Shown here: in pieces, positions 28,901 through 42,800 of the stretch
How positions within the stretch are numbered: the stretch's first letter is position 1
How the letters are laid out: each line of letters opens with the position of its first letter
Origin: Erythrocercus mccallii
Taxonomy: Eukaryota; Chordata; Aves; Passeriformes; Dicruridae
Direction of reading: 5' to 3'
Assembly: GCA_013397435.1 (NCBI GenBank)
Contig: VZRG01000448.1
Coordinates: 186,131-250,130 of the forward strand
DNA: 64,000 nt
Notes under the pieces: generated by a model
The model's input: the letters and a program-made list of their open reading frames with translations, nothing else
Told to the model about the DNA's origin: nothing
Databases searched by the model: none
Made by a program: the position numbers and the translations under genes

Positions 28901-31900
28901 TCCTCATAAGAGAGATGATAAGATAAGAGAGATGCCCCCTATTATTGTGATTATTCTAACCTTCTTTTTCTCCTTTATTTGTTCCCTATCTCTCAAGAGA
29001 CGGTAAAATCAAACAGGACAGCAAGACTCTGGAAAAAGACCTTAGGTAGGTCACCCACAGACTAACAGTAGTGCTTTGTGTGTTGGGAATGAGCAAGAAG
29101 AGAGCAGGGACTGGTCCTGTTTCCCTAGAGAACCTCCCGGTGCTTCCTCCTTGCAGGGGGAAAGCAGCTGTGGTCAAAAATGGGCAGGGGTATGGAAGTC
29201 ATTACATTTTTGCTTCTTCCTGGAGCCCAAAGGAAAACTGCAGTTGTTCTCCTAAGGAGATAGGAGATATCTTTTATAGAAACCATTTTGACTCTTTCCC
29301 CAATATGCATCTTGCTGTTCACTTCTATTTACCAGTGTTCCATACATGGGACATTATGATGGCTTCATCCTGTGTGCCTTGAATTTGAGGGAGAAGCTCC
29401 CCAAACTGGTCAAATCACGCCCACATATTTCACTTGACAGGACCTTTCTCTGCCAAAGGCCAATTCATTACTCTCTGATTAATCTCTCTCAGTGCTGTAG
29501 TGATACTGTGAGGTGAGTAATCACAAAATGAAAGTCTAGACATATAATAACTGCAAAGACTCTGCAGAAACCCCTTGTGGGATCAGCCTCCAGTCTCCCT
29601 TTCTGTACCCCTACGTGCTACATGGCTGCTTTATAGCAGTGTCAGTCATTATTAGTAGCTGCTGTTCAGACTTCACATTTCTCTAGAGACCCTTTCACTG
29701 AAATTGCTAGCTGTACTTTTGTGAAGCCTTTTGTTACTGCACTGCATTGCAGAGCCAGAAAGAAACATTTCAAGATAATTTTAATCAATAAACAAAAAAA
29801 AGGTGTTCTGTTGCCTGAATCTCTCCTGAGAATCTGAGATTTTACTGAATTCTCTCTAATGCAGGAAAGAAATGACTGAAATTCACTCTTTAATCCTGTA
29901 TTTTTAAACCACTGACATTATGAAATCAGAAATACTAGAGAGGATAACAATCAAGATGAAAAACAAACCAAGTTTCTTAGAGGACAGCAACTCTTTTGTA
30001 TGTAGAAGCACTTGTAGAATTAATTATGAATTGGTCATAAATCTCATTGTGAAACTCTGAAGAACTTCTGAGAATCTGAACCATTTTAGCTTTCATATGA
30101 CCATATTAAGGTTCTCTAGGAATGGGACAAAAGTGAAACACTAAAGAGGTGGAAAAATTTGCAGGTAACCCAAAGGTGCATCCAGCTTCTTACCCCTCAT
30201 TCCACTGATTTTATAAAATCTGCTAAGAAATTTAAATACATAAAATTAGACAAACTCTGAGGTCTAGGATAAAATAGACTGAAAATAAGAAACAGGGATC
30301 AACAATTTGTCCTGCAGCCAAAACTGTACTTCTGTAAGACTACAAGCCAAAACTGCTGTTCTAGTGGTAACTGACCAAATTGCTTGGAAAAACCAGGCAT
30401 CAGTGAAGATGAACAGGGGCAAACCATCCAGCTCTCTGTAACTACAGCTGTTTTCCCTATGACACAGTCTATTTTTACTCTTTAATTAATATTTATTTCA
30501 TATTTTTATTATTATTGTTATTATTTGTACTTATTTATTTACTACTTTTATTAAGTATGCCCATTTCTGAAATTTTCAGCTCAGTTTTGCTGAAACTAAG
30601 AATAACATCTTAGGTTACAAAGGGGAAATCTTTCACAAATTATACTTTGCAGAGATCTGGGGAGATGTGCAAATCACATCCAAAAGTCAACGTGCATAAG
30701 AGTCTATTATGCCTCAGCTGAAAAATTCTACTCTAGCACAATTCATAACTTAAATCATCGTGTGGCCTCCAAGGCACAGCTGAGTCATGTCTACACAGCT
30801 TTGACTTCAAGTATTTGAACTTATTTTTGTATGTACCAATATATCATATCAATTAAATTCTGTCATATATAAGAAGTATGAATGTAATATCTTCAATAAA
30901 ATGTGGATGAAACTGGTAAATTCACATATGTAAATTCAGACCTAGTTGGGACATTGACCTGCAGGAGTGAGCCCAGAGGAGGCACCAAGTTGATCAGAGG
31001 GATGGAGCTCTTCTACTGTGAGGAAAGGCTGAGAGAATTGGGATTACTCAACTTGGAGAAAAGAAGGCTTTAGGGTGACATAATTGTGTCTTTTCTCTGA
31101 AGGGACAAGAGAGATGGAGAGAGTCTATTTACAAGGGCCTGGAGTGACAGGACAAGGGGAAATGGATTCAAACTGACAGAGAATAGGTTTAGATCAGATA
31201 TTAGGAAAAACTTGTGGAACAGGTTGCTCAGAGACCGTGTGGATGTCTCACCCCAGAAGTGTTCAAGGAAGGGTTAAGCAACCTGGTCTAGTGGAAGGTG
31301 TCCCTATACCTGGCATGGGGTTGGAATGAGATGGTCTTTAAGGTTCCCTCCAAGCCAGGCCATTCTGTGATTGTATGATGATAAGTAAAAAGCATTCATT
31401 TTATGAGATTTATAATATCCCTTTATAAATATAAGGACCTACATTTTTCTTATTTAGCAATATCTAAAATATTTTTTAAAAAATATACACCCAAAAAGAT
31501 CACTGTCTCAAAAATAAAAGAAAAGTTGCTTTCCATGAAATTAAGTTCTAGCTGAACCTCAGGACCTTCTGATTTCCTCAACTGTAGAAGGACCAACTCA
31601 GAGCCAATAATTATTATGATCTAGCTAGATGCAGCTGTTATGATAAGTAGACATTTTGATGTGCTTCAGTGAACATACTACTGAAGTATTTTGATGGATA
31701 TTTTCTCCAGAATGTTCAGCCACATCTCCCTTCTGAGCTGACTGCAGTCAGAAAAAAATGTATGTAATGGGCAGATAATCTGCAATTCTCTTTTCTATAT
31801 TTCTGAACAGAATTACACATGACAGAGAGGTCCAGCCTGTCACAAACCTTCAGGATCAAGCTTTCAGGTTCTTTAAAAATATAATTGGTCTTTTACTTGC

Positions 31901-34900
31901 TTGTTTGTTTTTACAGCCCAGCATTTCACATTTCTGAAAGCTCAAAGCAGACTGCTCTCATTGTTTCCCTCTTCTCACAGCAGAATAGAAAGAAGCTTTC
32001 CAGATTTCTAGCACCAAATGCTATATTAAAAAAAGAAACTAACAAAAAGACCCAAACAAGCAAACAAAACACTCGGGGAGTTAATTGCTCCCATTTCTCC
32101 TAAAACATTTGCAATGTTCTCTGCGAGACAACTTGACAGACTTTTAACTGAGAGCTGAGGCTGTGGAGAGCAGTGCAGGCAGCATTTACCCACGTGCCTC
32201 TCCCGCAAAACTGCAGAGCAGTTTGGTAAGGAGCATTGTAGTCAAACTCCTTGGCACAAAAAGTTTCTTGGAGAAACCAGGGAGTCAGATGGAATGATAG
32301 AGTAGAATCACTTCAGTTATTAAAGACCTCCAAGGTCATTGAATTCAGCCTTTGCCAGATCACCGCCTTGTCAACCAGACCGTGTTCAGTCGTTTCCCGA
32401 ACACCTCCAAGGATGGTGACCCCACCACCACCCTGGGCAGCCCATTTCAATGCTGGACAAGCATTTCTGTGAAGAAATTCTTTCTGATATCCAACCTGAA
32501 TGTCCCCTGGCACAGCTTGAGGCCATTTCCTCTTGTCCTGTCACTGGTTGCCTGGGAGAAGAGTCTGACCTGCACCTGGCTCCACCCTGATGTCAGGGAG
32601 CTCTACAGCGAGAAGTTGCCCCCTGAGCCTCCTTTTCTCCATGCTGAGGCCTCCCAGATCCTCACATGACTTGTTCTCCAAATCTGTTGCCCTTCTTTGG
32701 ACCCTCTCCAGCCCCTCAATGTCCTTCTTGTAGTGAGGGGCCCAGAAATGGGCAGAGTACTCAAAGATAAGGTAAAGGCAAACAAACTGACTGGTACTGC
32801 AGGATAAAAACCTCTTTATCTTAAACTCCAATGGGGTTTCAGGTCTGTAGTTTCATAGAATCACAGATGGGCTGAGGTTGACTGAGACCTGTGGAGGTCA
32901 TCTCATCTGAACATTGTTTGATATCACAGGTGCAAATCTTCGTATTAAATTTCTAGGTTATTTTGTAATTTACATGGCATTTATGTTGTTAATATTTCTA
33001 TAGTAAGTAAAAAATTCTATAACTTTATATTAAAACATAAAGACTCTAATATTTCATTATTTATTAAGCATATTCTTCATTAGTGAGAATTGTTTCCTCT
33101 CGCAAGATAAAGGTTAAAAGAATAATTCCTATTATTATTTTTAGTAGAATTGATTTGGACTTCACTGTGCAGTTTATTGCCCATAAACCATTTACAAATT
33201 ACTGACAGTTTTAAGCATGTTTAAAAAGACTGATTTACAGGAGTTTACATTCTTACCACATCTTTTTTCAGATTCATCTGAACCATCTGGGCAGTCCAAG
33301 ACTCCATCACAAAAGAAATCTTCGCTAATGCAGGTTACACCATCAGCACAGAGTTCAGCAGGTGGCAAACACTCAGCTGGAATAATAAAGATGAGAGCAA
33401 TAACAGCACAACAGTAAAGCAATCTCACTACAAAGGAAAATTGACTTACCTCTGGTTGTTTTACCACAAATCAAATCAACCACTCTATAGTGTTTTACAA
33501 AACCGCATTTTTAGAAGTCTGGAATGAAATATCATATACTAAAAAGATACATTTGACACAGAATGGAGAAAGTTCTCAGAACTGAAATATTTTTTTGAAA
33601 CTAAGCTTGAACAAAAGCTGTGAATTCCTTTTTTTTCCCCTCTACACAAATAAACTACTTTATGCAAGGTAATAAATGACATTTTCCAATTTCTTATATT
33701 CAAATAATGTGCGAAAACTGTACTTTGATTTAAATAATAGTGAAAAACCTCTGGGTTTAGGTAAATACAATTTAATTTATTTCTTCAGCTTTAATACAGC
33801 ACTCTGTTGCACCTCATCATGCTAAGGAATCTGATTTTTTAACCAGCATATCCTAAAAAAAAAGAGCCTTTGAGAGCCTTTTCTGAAACACCAGAATTAT
33901 CAGAAACCATATTATTTTCAAATTTATAAATTAAATTTATAATTTAAGAGCAAATTTCTATTAGATGACTACATGGGCAGATCCTTGAAATTGTAGATCT
34001 TACTAATAATCTTTCCTAGAGTATAAATGTTCCTCTACTGCAAACAAATTCTTTTTGTCTTTAGAGGGTTTTGGTCTTAGACATCTGTAGAATTTAAGTA
34101 GGTGCTATTAAAGTGAACAGTTCACAAACTGATGTTGTTGTGGATGTATTGTAGCATTTCAAAGTGCTTTACAAAACACTCTCAGAGTTGGTAATATAAA
34201 TGTTACAAAGCCAAAAGATTTGCCATTCTGCATCCAACTGGAAATTAAAATGAACCAAACATACTCCAGTGAAGTGTAGGAGGTGACTCAGAGCCAGTGA
34301 ATGAACTTCCACAGATGAGCAGAGATAAAACTGTGCATTCTAGACCCAGAGCAAAAATTCCAACCAACAACCCAGGAATTTTGCAGAAGCCCATCAGGCA
34401 AGAAATCATTGTTTACATACAACATGATCAATTCTTGGTTTATTCAACCCAGAAAACTAAACAGCACTGCCACCTCCTGGATTGAAAGAAATCAACCTTT
34501 CCTACTAAAACATTCTGACTTCTCTTTTGAATGGCAAATTACCCTAAATTGTGTTGTAAGTGCTATATTCAATTAAATAAGGGCAGTAAAGACATAAGAC
34601 TTGAACACATTAGATTGCTTGTAGATAGCATATATATTTCACCATGTAAGAAGGCTGAAGAGTGTTTTCAAAGATTCAAACATCTTCAGCTTTCTATCCA
34701 TTGGAAATCATACTTTGCTATCAGTTTGCTTATTTTATTTTATTTTCTTCATAAAAATAAAGAAATAATATATAACAAAGAGCAGCTTTTAGTATTAATG
34801 TCAATGCATCCATCAACATGCATAACACATGCAGCATTTTTGTAGCATGCAGTCTTAGAAGTTCCTTCACTTTGAAGAGGTCTCCCTGGTCTAAGGTAAA

Positions 34901-36821
34901 CCTGCATATCCTGAATTTTCAGGAACGGAATACAAGGATTGAATGTTGTGAAGAGAGGCTGTACATGAGCAGTGCAATTTTGGGATCTCAGATTGTTCTA
35001 TGTAACCTCCCTGCTCCTCCACACACAGTTACTCACCCACTGCTGTTGAGGACTTGCTTGTGGTGAGTAGTTCTGTACCTGGACAAACACAACCCAACAT
35101 TAGAACTCTACTTCTTGCTTTCTGGGAGTACCTCTGTGGTTCCTTGGGCAGAATTAAGCAGCAGTTAATCTGCTTTTATATCTGCATTATTTGCTCCTCA
35201 CGCTCCAGGCAATTATATGGTAGTGCCATCTTGAGTGGCTTGGTCCAGAAGCTCAAGTGTCACAATAAGCATAAGAAAAAATTATGTGAAATCAGAGTGT
35301 TTCAATAACTTCAAAAGGTTTATTTCCTCCTTCCACCTTCCTCCCATTAAAATAGGAGCAATGCTTTTTTGTCTTCCCCTGAAAAAGTTCTGACCTGAAG
35401 TTGGTGTCAGGGAACTTGTAATTAAACTCGTGGGATCTGTTGAAACAAGAAAAGTTATGACAACTTCAACATTATGTAAATGTACATTTTATGACAAATA
35501 ACATTGCTCTACAAATCAGNNNNNNNNNNNNNNNNNNNNNNNNNNNNNNNNNNNNNNNNNNNNNNNNNNNNNNNNNNNNTATATTTACTCACACACATAC
35601 CTGTGTGTGTACATATTTACACAGGAACAAATGCCTAGGTAAATAAGCAGATTTGTATTATTTATATAAATTGCTAAACATTCTGAAAAAATAGAATGTG
35701 TATTTGTGATTTGTGTATTTGTGATTGCTCCAACAGAATTTCCACTTCATTGAGGATGCACCTGGCGTTTACAGCTTTTTTTCTGTAACAGTCTTTTTTC
35801 TTTTCGTCTCTGAATTTGCTTTAGCATCCCTGTTTACTATTTTTACTTTCTAAATTAAGACTCAAATATGTGAGTAGGATGATGATGTCGTCATCTGAAA
35901 ACAACTCCCATGTCACTGCAGGTACTGGGTCCTGTACCTCAGTTTATAGGATGAAGGTCCTGAAGGAATAAAGTGGGAGATGCACTAAGGCTTTCTCTAT
36001 AGTTTGTCACCCATCAGTTTCAAGGGCAGAAGTTACTGACCACTGGCCATCACCAACTTTTGTTAAATATTCCTGCTTTCCCAGACCTAGTACACAAACT
36101 TGCAGGAGAATTCCTCACCAATTTTTGATCAAAACACCCTTATTTAGCAAATACTATTAAGCTAAACTAGACCATTCCAGTTATGGTGCATTCTGTATCA
36201 GCAAATTTAGGGAACATAGCTTCTTTGGCAGAGAGAGAGAGAAGAGCAAGGAATAGATGGACTGTTCTCACAGCAGAGAAAAAAGCTTAATTCCTACCCT
36301 CACAGGTTTTCAAAGAGTTATACACCCCCCCCATATATATGTATATGTATATATATATGTATATATGTGTATATATATATACACACACACAAACATATCT
36401 GTTGGTATATATGCATATACTTTTACTAGAGGATAACCAATTTAGAAGGAATTAAAAGTTCCAAGACCTAAAACTAAGATGCATGCAGGAGCAAATAGTT
36501 CTAAGAAAACAGTTGTCAGGGAGCTACATCTTCAAGACTGTTGAAAAATGGTGGTTGCTACAGATGTTCCCAAAAGGGCATGTACATGTTGACAGCAAAA
36601 TCCCCAAAGTAAAACACAGGACAATGACAGAAGCAGCAATGATATAAGCACAACTACTAGAAAATCTCACTAAAGTGACAGGTTGAGATGGTAAAGGATG
36701 TTTGTAGGGTCAGCAAAACCATAACCCTGAATTCAGCAGGAGTAAATGTAGCTGGTGGGGTACATGGGCAAATTGTGACATTTGAACTGAAACAGAAAGA
36801 AGAAGGAAGTAGGAAATACTA

Positions 36822-36852
<31 letters not shown>

Positions 36853-39800
36853 CAAAACAAAACAAAAAAAAAAAAACAAAAACAAACAAACAAAAAAAAA
36901 CACAAAAAAAACCAACCGAAAAAAAAATTCCCAAGGCCAAGGGAGAAGAAATTCACACCAGGAATATGGTTGCCATTCCAGCCTTGGGTGCTGTCAATTC
37001 CCAACTCCCTTTCCCTTTCCTTAGGAACCTTCCTCAATCTTCAAATTTTTTGCTTGAGGATGATCAGCAACATTGAACTTAGGACCAGGGGAGCATTAAG
37101 ATAGCATACCAAAGGAAGGGACAGATAGGGGAGAAAACTGAGTGCTAGCAGTTTAAACTGTATCTTTGGGAATAGACTATAGTACTTGCACACTTTGGAC
37201 TATACATATTAGGAGGCCTGTAACCAGACTAATAATAACTCTTTCATTACTATGGCTGTAATTAGAATATCAATAAATACTTGTCTCCTATATTTATAGG
37301 AGTAGTTGTTTAGATTCTAGTCTGGTACCCTGCCCTGGAGAGTTTGTATGTGATAATTTGCATGCAGTTTGTATGTGACTACCTACACCTAGTGCTATAA
37401 AGCACTAATTGTATTGTTTATCTCTGACTTATTTCACTCTGATTTATTACCTGACTTTTGGCAGGTTTGTGAGACCAAGGAGTTTTGTCTGCTTCATGTC
37501 TTATCATCGTAAAACTTCCAGGGATAGTGGAAGGAAAATCTGTCTGTCAACATTTCTTAGTAAATCAATAACCACCACATGAGAGCAGGACTCCCTAGCC
37601 TGATCTACCTCCCTAAATTGGCAAAAACTTCAGCTTGCAGCTCAGCTGGTTAATTGAGGCTCAGCTTTTGGTTTGATACCCTTTTTAAGCTCCTACAGAT
37701 TTTGTACAGACTTCAGATCACTCACTGCTTTCTCAAATAGTCAGAAATGGTGAAAGCAGCTAATTATCACTGAATGGGCCCTGGCAGTCAAACCCCAGCT
37801 ACAGCCAGGGCAGCTTTTCTAAGCTATGTGAGCTGAACAGCAAGTCTTATTTTCCTTCATCTTGTATTGGTAACAAAAATTAGTGCCTGTTTTATGAAAG
37901 ATACTGACCTGACGAGGTTAAAGGCATCATTGTAGTAGGATTTTCAGCAGCTACTGGAAGAAAGCAAGTTCATTATAAACTTCTTTATAGCACAGTGTCT
38001 AGTTTTAGATGACAGAAATAAAGATTAAAAAGAAATCAGCTGAGACTATTTCTCATTGAAGCACTGTCAGTGTCCTGCTTCCCTCCTTTTGCCACATCCT
38101 GTTCCCAGTCTTTTCTCTAACTCCATGGTCTTCTCCAGGAGGAAAGATCCCAAAAAATGAGTTGAGGTTATGAGGTTTCAAAGCCACTGCAATTCCTTTC
38201 AATCTTCAATACCTATTGATTGTATTGCATATAAATATCTTCACCTGGGTAATCTCTCTCTTGAGGCTTTTTATTCTATAGAGATTTTCAGTGCACCTGT
38301 GCCATAGAGAACAGTATTTAGAAGAGATGAATGAGTTAAAATTAACCTGGGATAGTTTACAAGAAAGTTACTTTTAATCACTGTGAAAACTCATTTTAAG
38401 CAAGTCACACCTGTGTGACACCTCTCTCCCTTTCTGAAATAGGAATGTCTCTGGCAGAACATATTGATATACACAATGCAAAAGTGCCACATGCAATTGT
38501 GATTGTTAATTAGTTTAAATTATTTTATTGAAGCAGTCCTGGTGGAGTTGGCATGTGATATCTCATGTGAGAAGAGGCATTTTAATGATCCACAGCAGTA
38601 AAAATTTGACTACTTCAAAGTTCATCATGGAGGAACCTTTTAAGAGGCTTTTCATTATTTTTTTTGGTGGTGTTTTTGAAGTATAATGAGCAATCAATTT
38701 CCACAGTGTTGTGCAGTAATTTAGGATAAACAAGTAGTAAAGAGAACTAAATATGCCCAGACTCTGAATCTAGCCTTTGAGTACTTGAAGTACTTAGCAA
38801 AAAATGCAGCTTTTTGTATAGAGTAAGAGACATGGCACACCAGATTCCCACTCCTCAGTTTCTACTCAATAGTAACTCCAGCAGGCCTTCAAATGTCAGC
38901 TAATCAACTTCTACTTCAAAGAATTCAGATTTTTTTTTTAACCTCGTCCTCAGTGAAGGGCTGTTTTGAAGTTTTATTCAGGTAAAAAAAAAAAAAAAGG
39001 ATTCCCATTGATCTTGAAGGGCTTCGATTTAGGCTTTGATAATTTTTCTAGTACTTACATAAAATATCTGTATATTTGCAGAATTTAAAGCTGCCTAGTC
39101 CTTAAAGCCCTGTTCCTTTTTTCCCCCCACTTCAATTTACCTAAGCCCTACAGGAATATGGAGATAGTTCCGTGGGTGTACTTCTCCCAAAGCAGTTGGA
39201 TTATCTTCCTGACACGTTTTCAGTGAGTCTTCTCTTGCTGCAAGTCTGAGCCCTTTTCTTATTCTCTAGCAGAACAAAATTGTAACTGTATTTACTTATG
39301 AAACAACACAGTTGGGGCTTAATTGCTTTCATTACAGGGCTAAAGAATTACAAATATTATGCTTCATAAGAGGTGAAATTGAGTGGTTTTCATGGGAAAT
39401 CGCTACTTTGCCCTTTACTCCCTCCTTAGGGAATGTACAAAATGCTGGCTCATACTTTCTAGTAGACAAGGTTGTAAATTTTTCTTTGAGCTGCTACTGA
39501 AAGTTATGTAATGAGGAGGAGGGCATCCCAGAGAAAAAGTCAACAATCCAGTTGCTGTCTCGGGGCCGAAGTTTTTATTCCTGCTACCTGTAGTTCTTAA
39601 GGATTTGTAGAATAATAATAATAAAAAAACCCAAACAAACAAAAAAACCCCAAAAACCAAAAAAACCCCACCACCCTCAAACAAAAAATGTACTAATATT
39701 ACCTGTGATTTGTATGCTGTTCACATCAATTTTCAAAGTCTTGGTAGGATTAGGGTTATTTGCAATGACACCCAAAACCAGCTCATTTTTTACTTTCTCA

Positions 39801-42800
39801 ACTGTTACCATCTGGGTAAAATAAAGGGTGAGGATCACAACCACACTAGCAATACAAAACAGAGAAGTTAATTAGTTATTAAAGTTGATGAAATAAATCT
39901 GATATACCACTTATCATCTCAACAATATTTCATTCTAACGCTGGGTCCTTTGGAAAAGGCAATTTTTTTAAAAATATTGGCTGGCAAAGAGACATCAGGA
40001 ATCATCTCTTAATCATCAGGTCAGTTTGAAACTTGGAGAAACTTTGTTCTTTCTTTATCTACTCTTACTTGCACTGTCGGAAAAAAAACCAAAACAAACC
40101 AAAGACAACATTCATTTCAATTGCTGCAGTGGAGCTGAACTTGAGGAAAACTAAAGAAGTAGCTTTACTGTTGTTCAAGAGGTCTATTAGTTTTAGCCCT
40201 AGAATGCTGAAGGTGAACCCTGAAGTATGAAAATTGTATAACATTTTCACGTGGCAAAATATAATACAAAGTGACCATTTCTAGAAAGCAAATACTATCT
40301 GTGGATTCTGCATGTATGACTGCTGGATTCTCACAAGGAAACAGTGATGGCTGAAAATAGAGATATTTAGACATTGTGGTTAAACTGCATTTAACTTGTA
40401 TGCATTTTATCCAGTGTGTTTTCTATTTGTTCCCTCCCATCTCTTCTAGACACTACGATGAAGTTTTATGTTTGTAGCTAGAGTAAGGTAATATTGAAGT
40501 ATGTGACTTGCCAAAGATAAAGGTTTTCTCCTTTTATTTAAATTTAAGCGTAAACTTTTTTTATCCTTAAACTACCCATTTGCATCTGACTCAGTTGTGC
40601 TCTTTGTAAGGAGTGATTAATCCTGTCGTTTTGCTGAGCATAGTTTGTAGCTTGCAATATGTAGAAAAACTCTCCTTGCATATTTCTGATAACCCCTGGG
40701 CCATGCTGAGCAAACAAAAGGTTTTATTGCTGTCCTTATGACTCAGCAGCAGCGTTTCAAGGGTGAAATACCAAGCAGATTGCCTGAAGGCGTAAAGACT
40801 TTTTAAATGAAAAGAAAGTAATGTCTGAGACAAAGTTATTCAAAGCAGAAGTGAAGGTAAATCCTTACTGATGTATTAAAAGCCAGATCCAACATTCAGA
40901 AACATCAGACTTTCTGTGATTTCTGTTATTGTTGTGTCAAGATACAGGAGTGGAATGAGTTTTGCCCTACACAGTTATTTACAGTGCAGATATCTAGATT
41001 CCCATTGTGGTTAATAGAAAAAGACAAGCTGTTCTTTGGCATAATTGGTCTTCTCCTAAAAAAAGTATCTAAATTGACCAGATGAGAAAACTAAAAACCC
41101 AGCATTGACAAAGACCCAGTCTTGAGCAAACTGTTCAGAGATGTCTCCATCTTTAATGCCCAAATTTTGATGAGAATAGTACCTTTCTTTGTGCAGAAAC
41201 CAAATTTCCTGATTGGATCTACCTTCACAGGGACATTTTGGAAGTGGCCTACTCCTGCTGCTGTGTAGTCCATTCCCTTAACATTATATAATCCTTCATA
41301 AAGTGATCATACTCCACTTTCTAGCTAATTAGGATTATGTCCTCACTATTCCAATCAAAAGATTTCTTCAATTCAAATCTGCTTCCCATGGTCAGCAAAT
41401 ATCCCAATATATTGGGGTTTTTTGGGTTTTTTTTTGTGGTTTTTTTGGTGTTTTTTTTTCTTTTTTTCCCCCAAGGACAATCATTCAAATAAACTAAACT
41501 CCTCTGCATATTTATCAACTTTATGTGTTTACTTTCGTATCACAAGAACATGTGCTAGCACAGAACTATTGATTTGTTTCCATGTATTGTGTACTTTAAT
41601 TTTCTGGGCTCACCTATGAGACAGCCAATTATACCATTAATTTCTCAGAGTTCTTCTAGTTCTCCTAGAACCTTAATCTTTTGTCCTCTGTGTTGCTCTT
41701 GCCTATCACAGTATGTCGTCAGACTTGATTTAAAACTTGAGTTTCTGGTAATGACATGAGATCTGACCCCAGCTTGAGCAGTTTTACACAAGCAAACTCA
41801 GCACAAACCTATATATTTTCCTTTCTAGGTAGTTTCTTAATTTTCTCACTCTTCCATTTTTCTTTCTAAATTGACAGTCTCAGGGACTATATATTTTTTT
41901 TCATCTAATCCTAAAGGCAGTTTTTAGAGAAAATATATACCTTGAAGCTTCATCCTGTTTAGAGGGCCTTATCCAAATTGTAAGAATGTTTAGGGTTTTT
42001 GTTTTGTTTTGTTTTTAATCTAACCACAGAACTGTTTAAATTAGTAGTATCATTGACTCTTTCCCATATTTTAAGTAAACTTTTTTATAAAAAATTACCC
42101 AGTCTCTGACATCAATCTGTCACGGCCATCTTCAGATTTCCTGTAAAATAAAAAGTAACAATTAAAAAAAAAAAGGGAAAACCACAACCAACACCACATG
42201 GTTCCCATTGAGATTATAATGTTTTGGACAGGATGGATGCACATCCTGGAACTGTTTAATGATGAGAGATAGTGTTACACCTGTATTGCTGGATCAGGAC
42301 TTTATTAAGAATAGTGCAGATGGAATTAACACCACAGTTGTGTAACCTGGACATTTTTGTCAGCTGGCCTTCAGTAGGACAGCCAACACTCCAGGATATT
42401 GAAAATGAGGTTAAACAAGCTTTCCTAAATGAAGCAGAACTTACTGTACCGATTTTATGGAATCTTTAGGACACAGAGGCTGCAGCTTGTCCTGGTGTCA
42501 AATGACAGCCTCACTTGCTAACGCCCTAAGGAATAGGAATTAAGTGGATTTGTATCCATAGGGTCATAGGAGTACCTGAGACTCTAGGCTTATGCCAGGA
42601 GATCTCTAACCTGAAATAGGTTAGAGATCGTTCTCTAGATGGCAAGGATCAGCAACCCTGCGAGCAGCACCTCGGCAAAAAAATACTCTTGCAGTTCTTT
42701 AAGTATAGAATTTTTGTGAGTGGTCTTGGGGTTCAGCCTTGCTGGTTTGGTCAAGGCAGGGACACACATCAGCTTGAGAAGGGAGTTCGCCCAAGGAAGC

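Noticed and set aside
28906..28934. Duplicated ATAAGAGAGATG as a target-site duplication
   Set aside because: Both copies lie at one end, partly within the CR1 sequence, so they do not flank the element.
36710..37037. Phe-rich open frames on the minus strand
   Set aside because: Translations of the (AAAAC)n and poly-A stretch.
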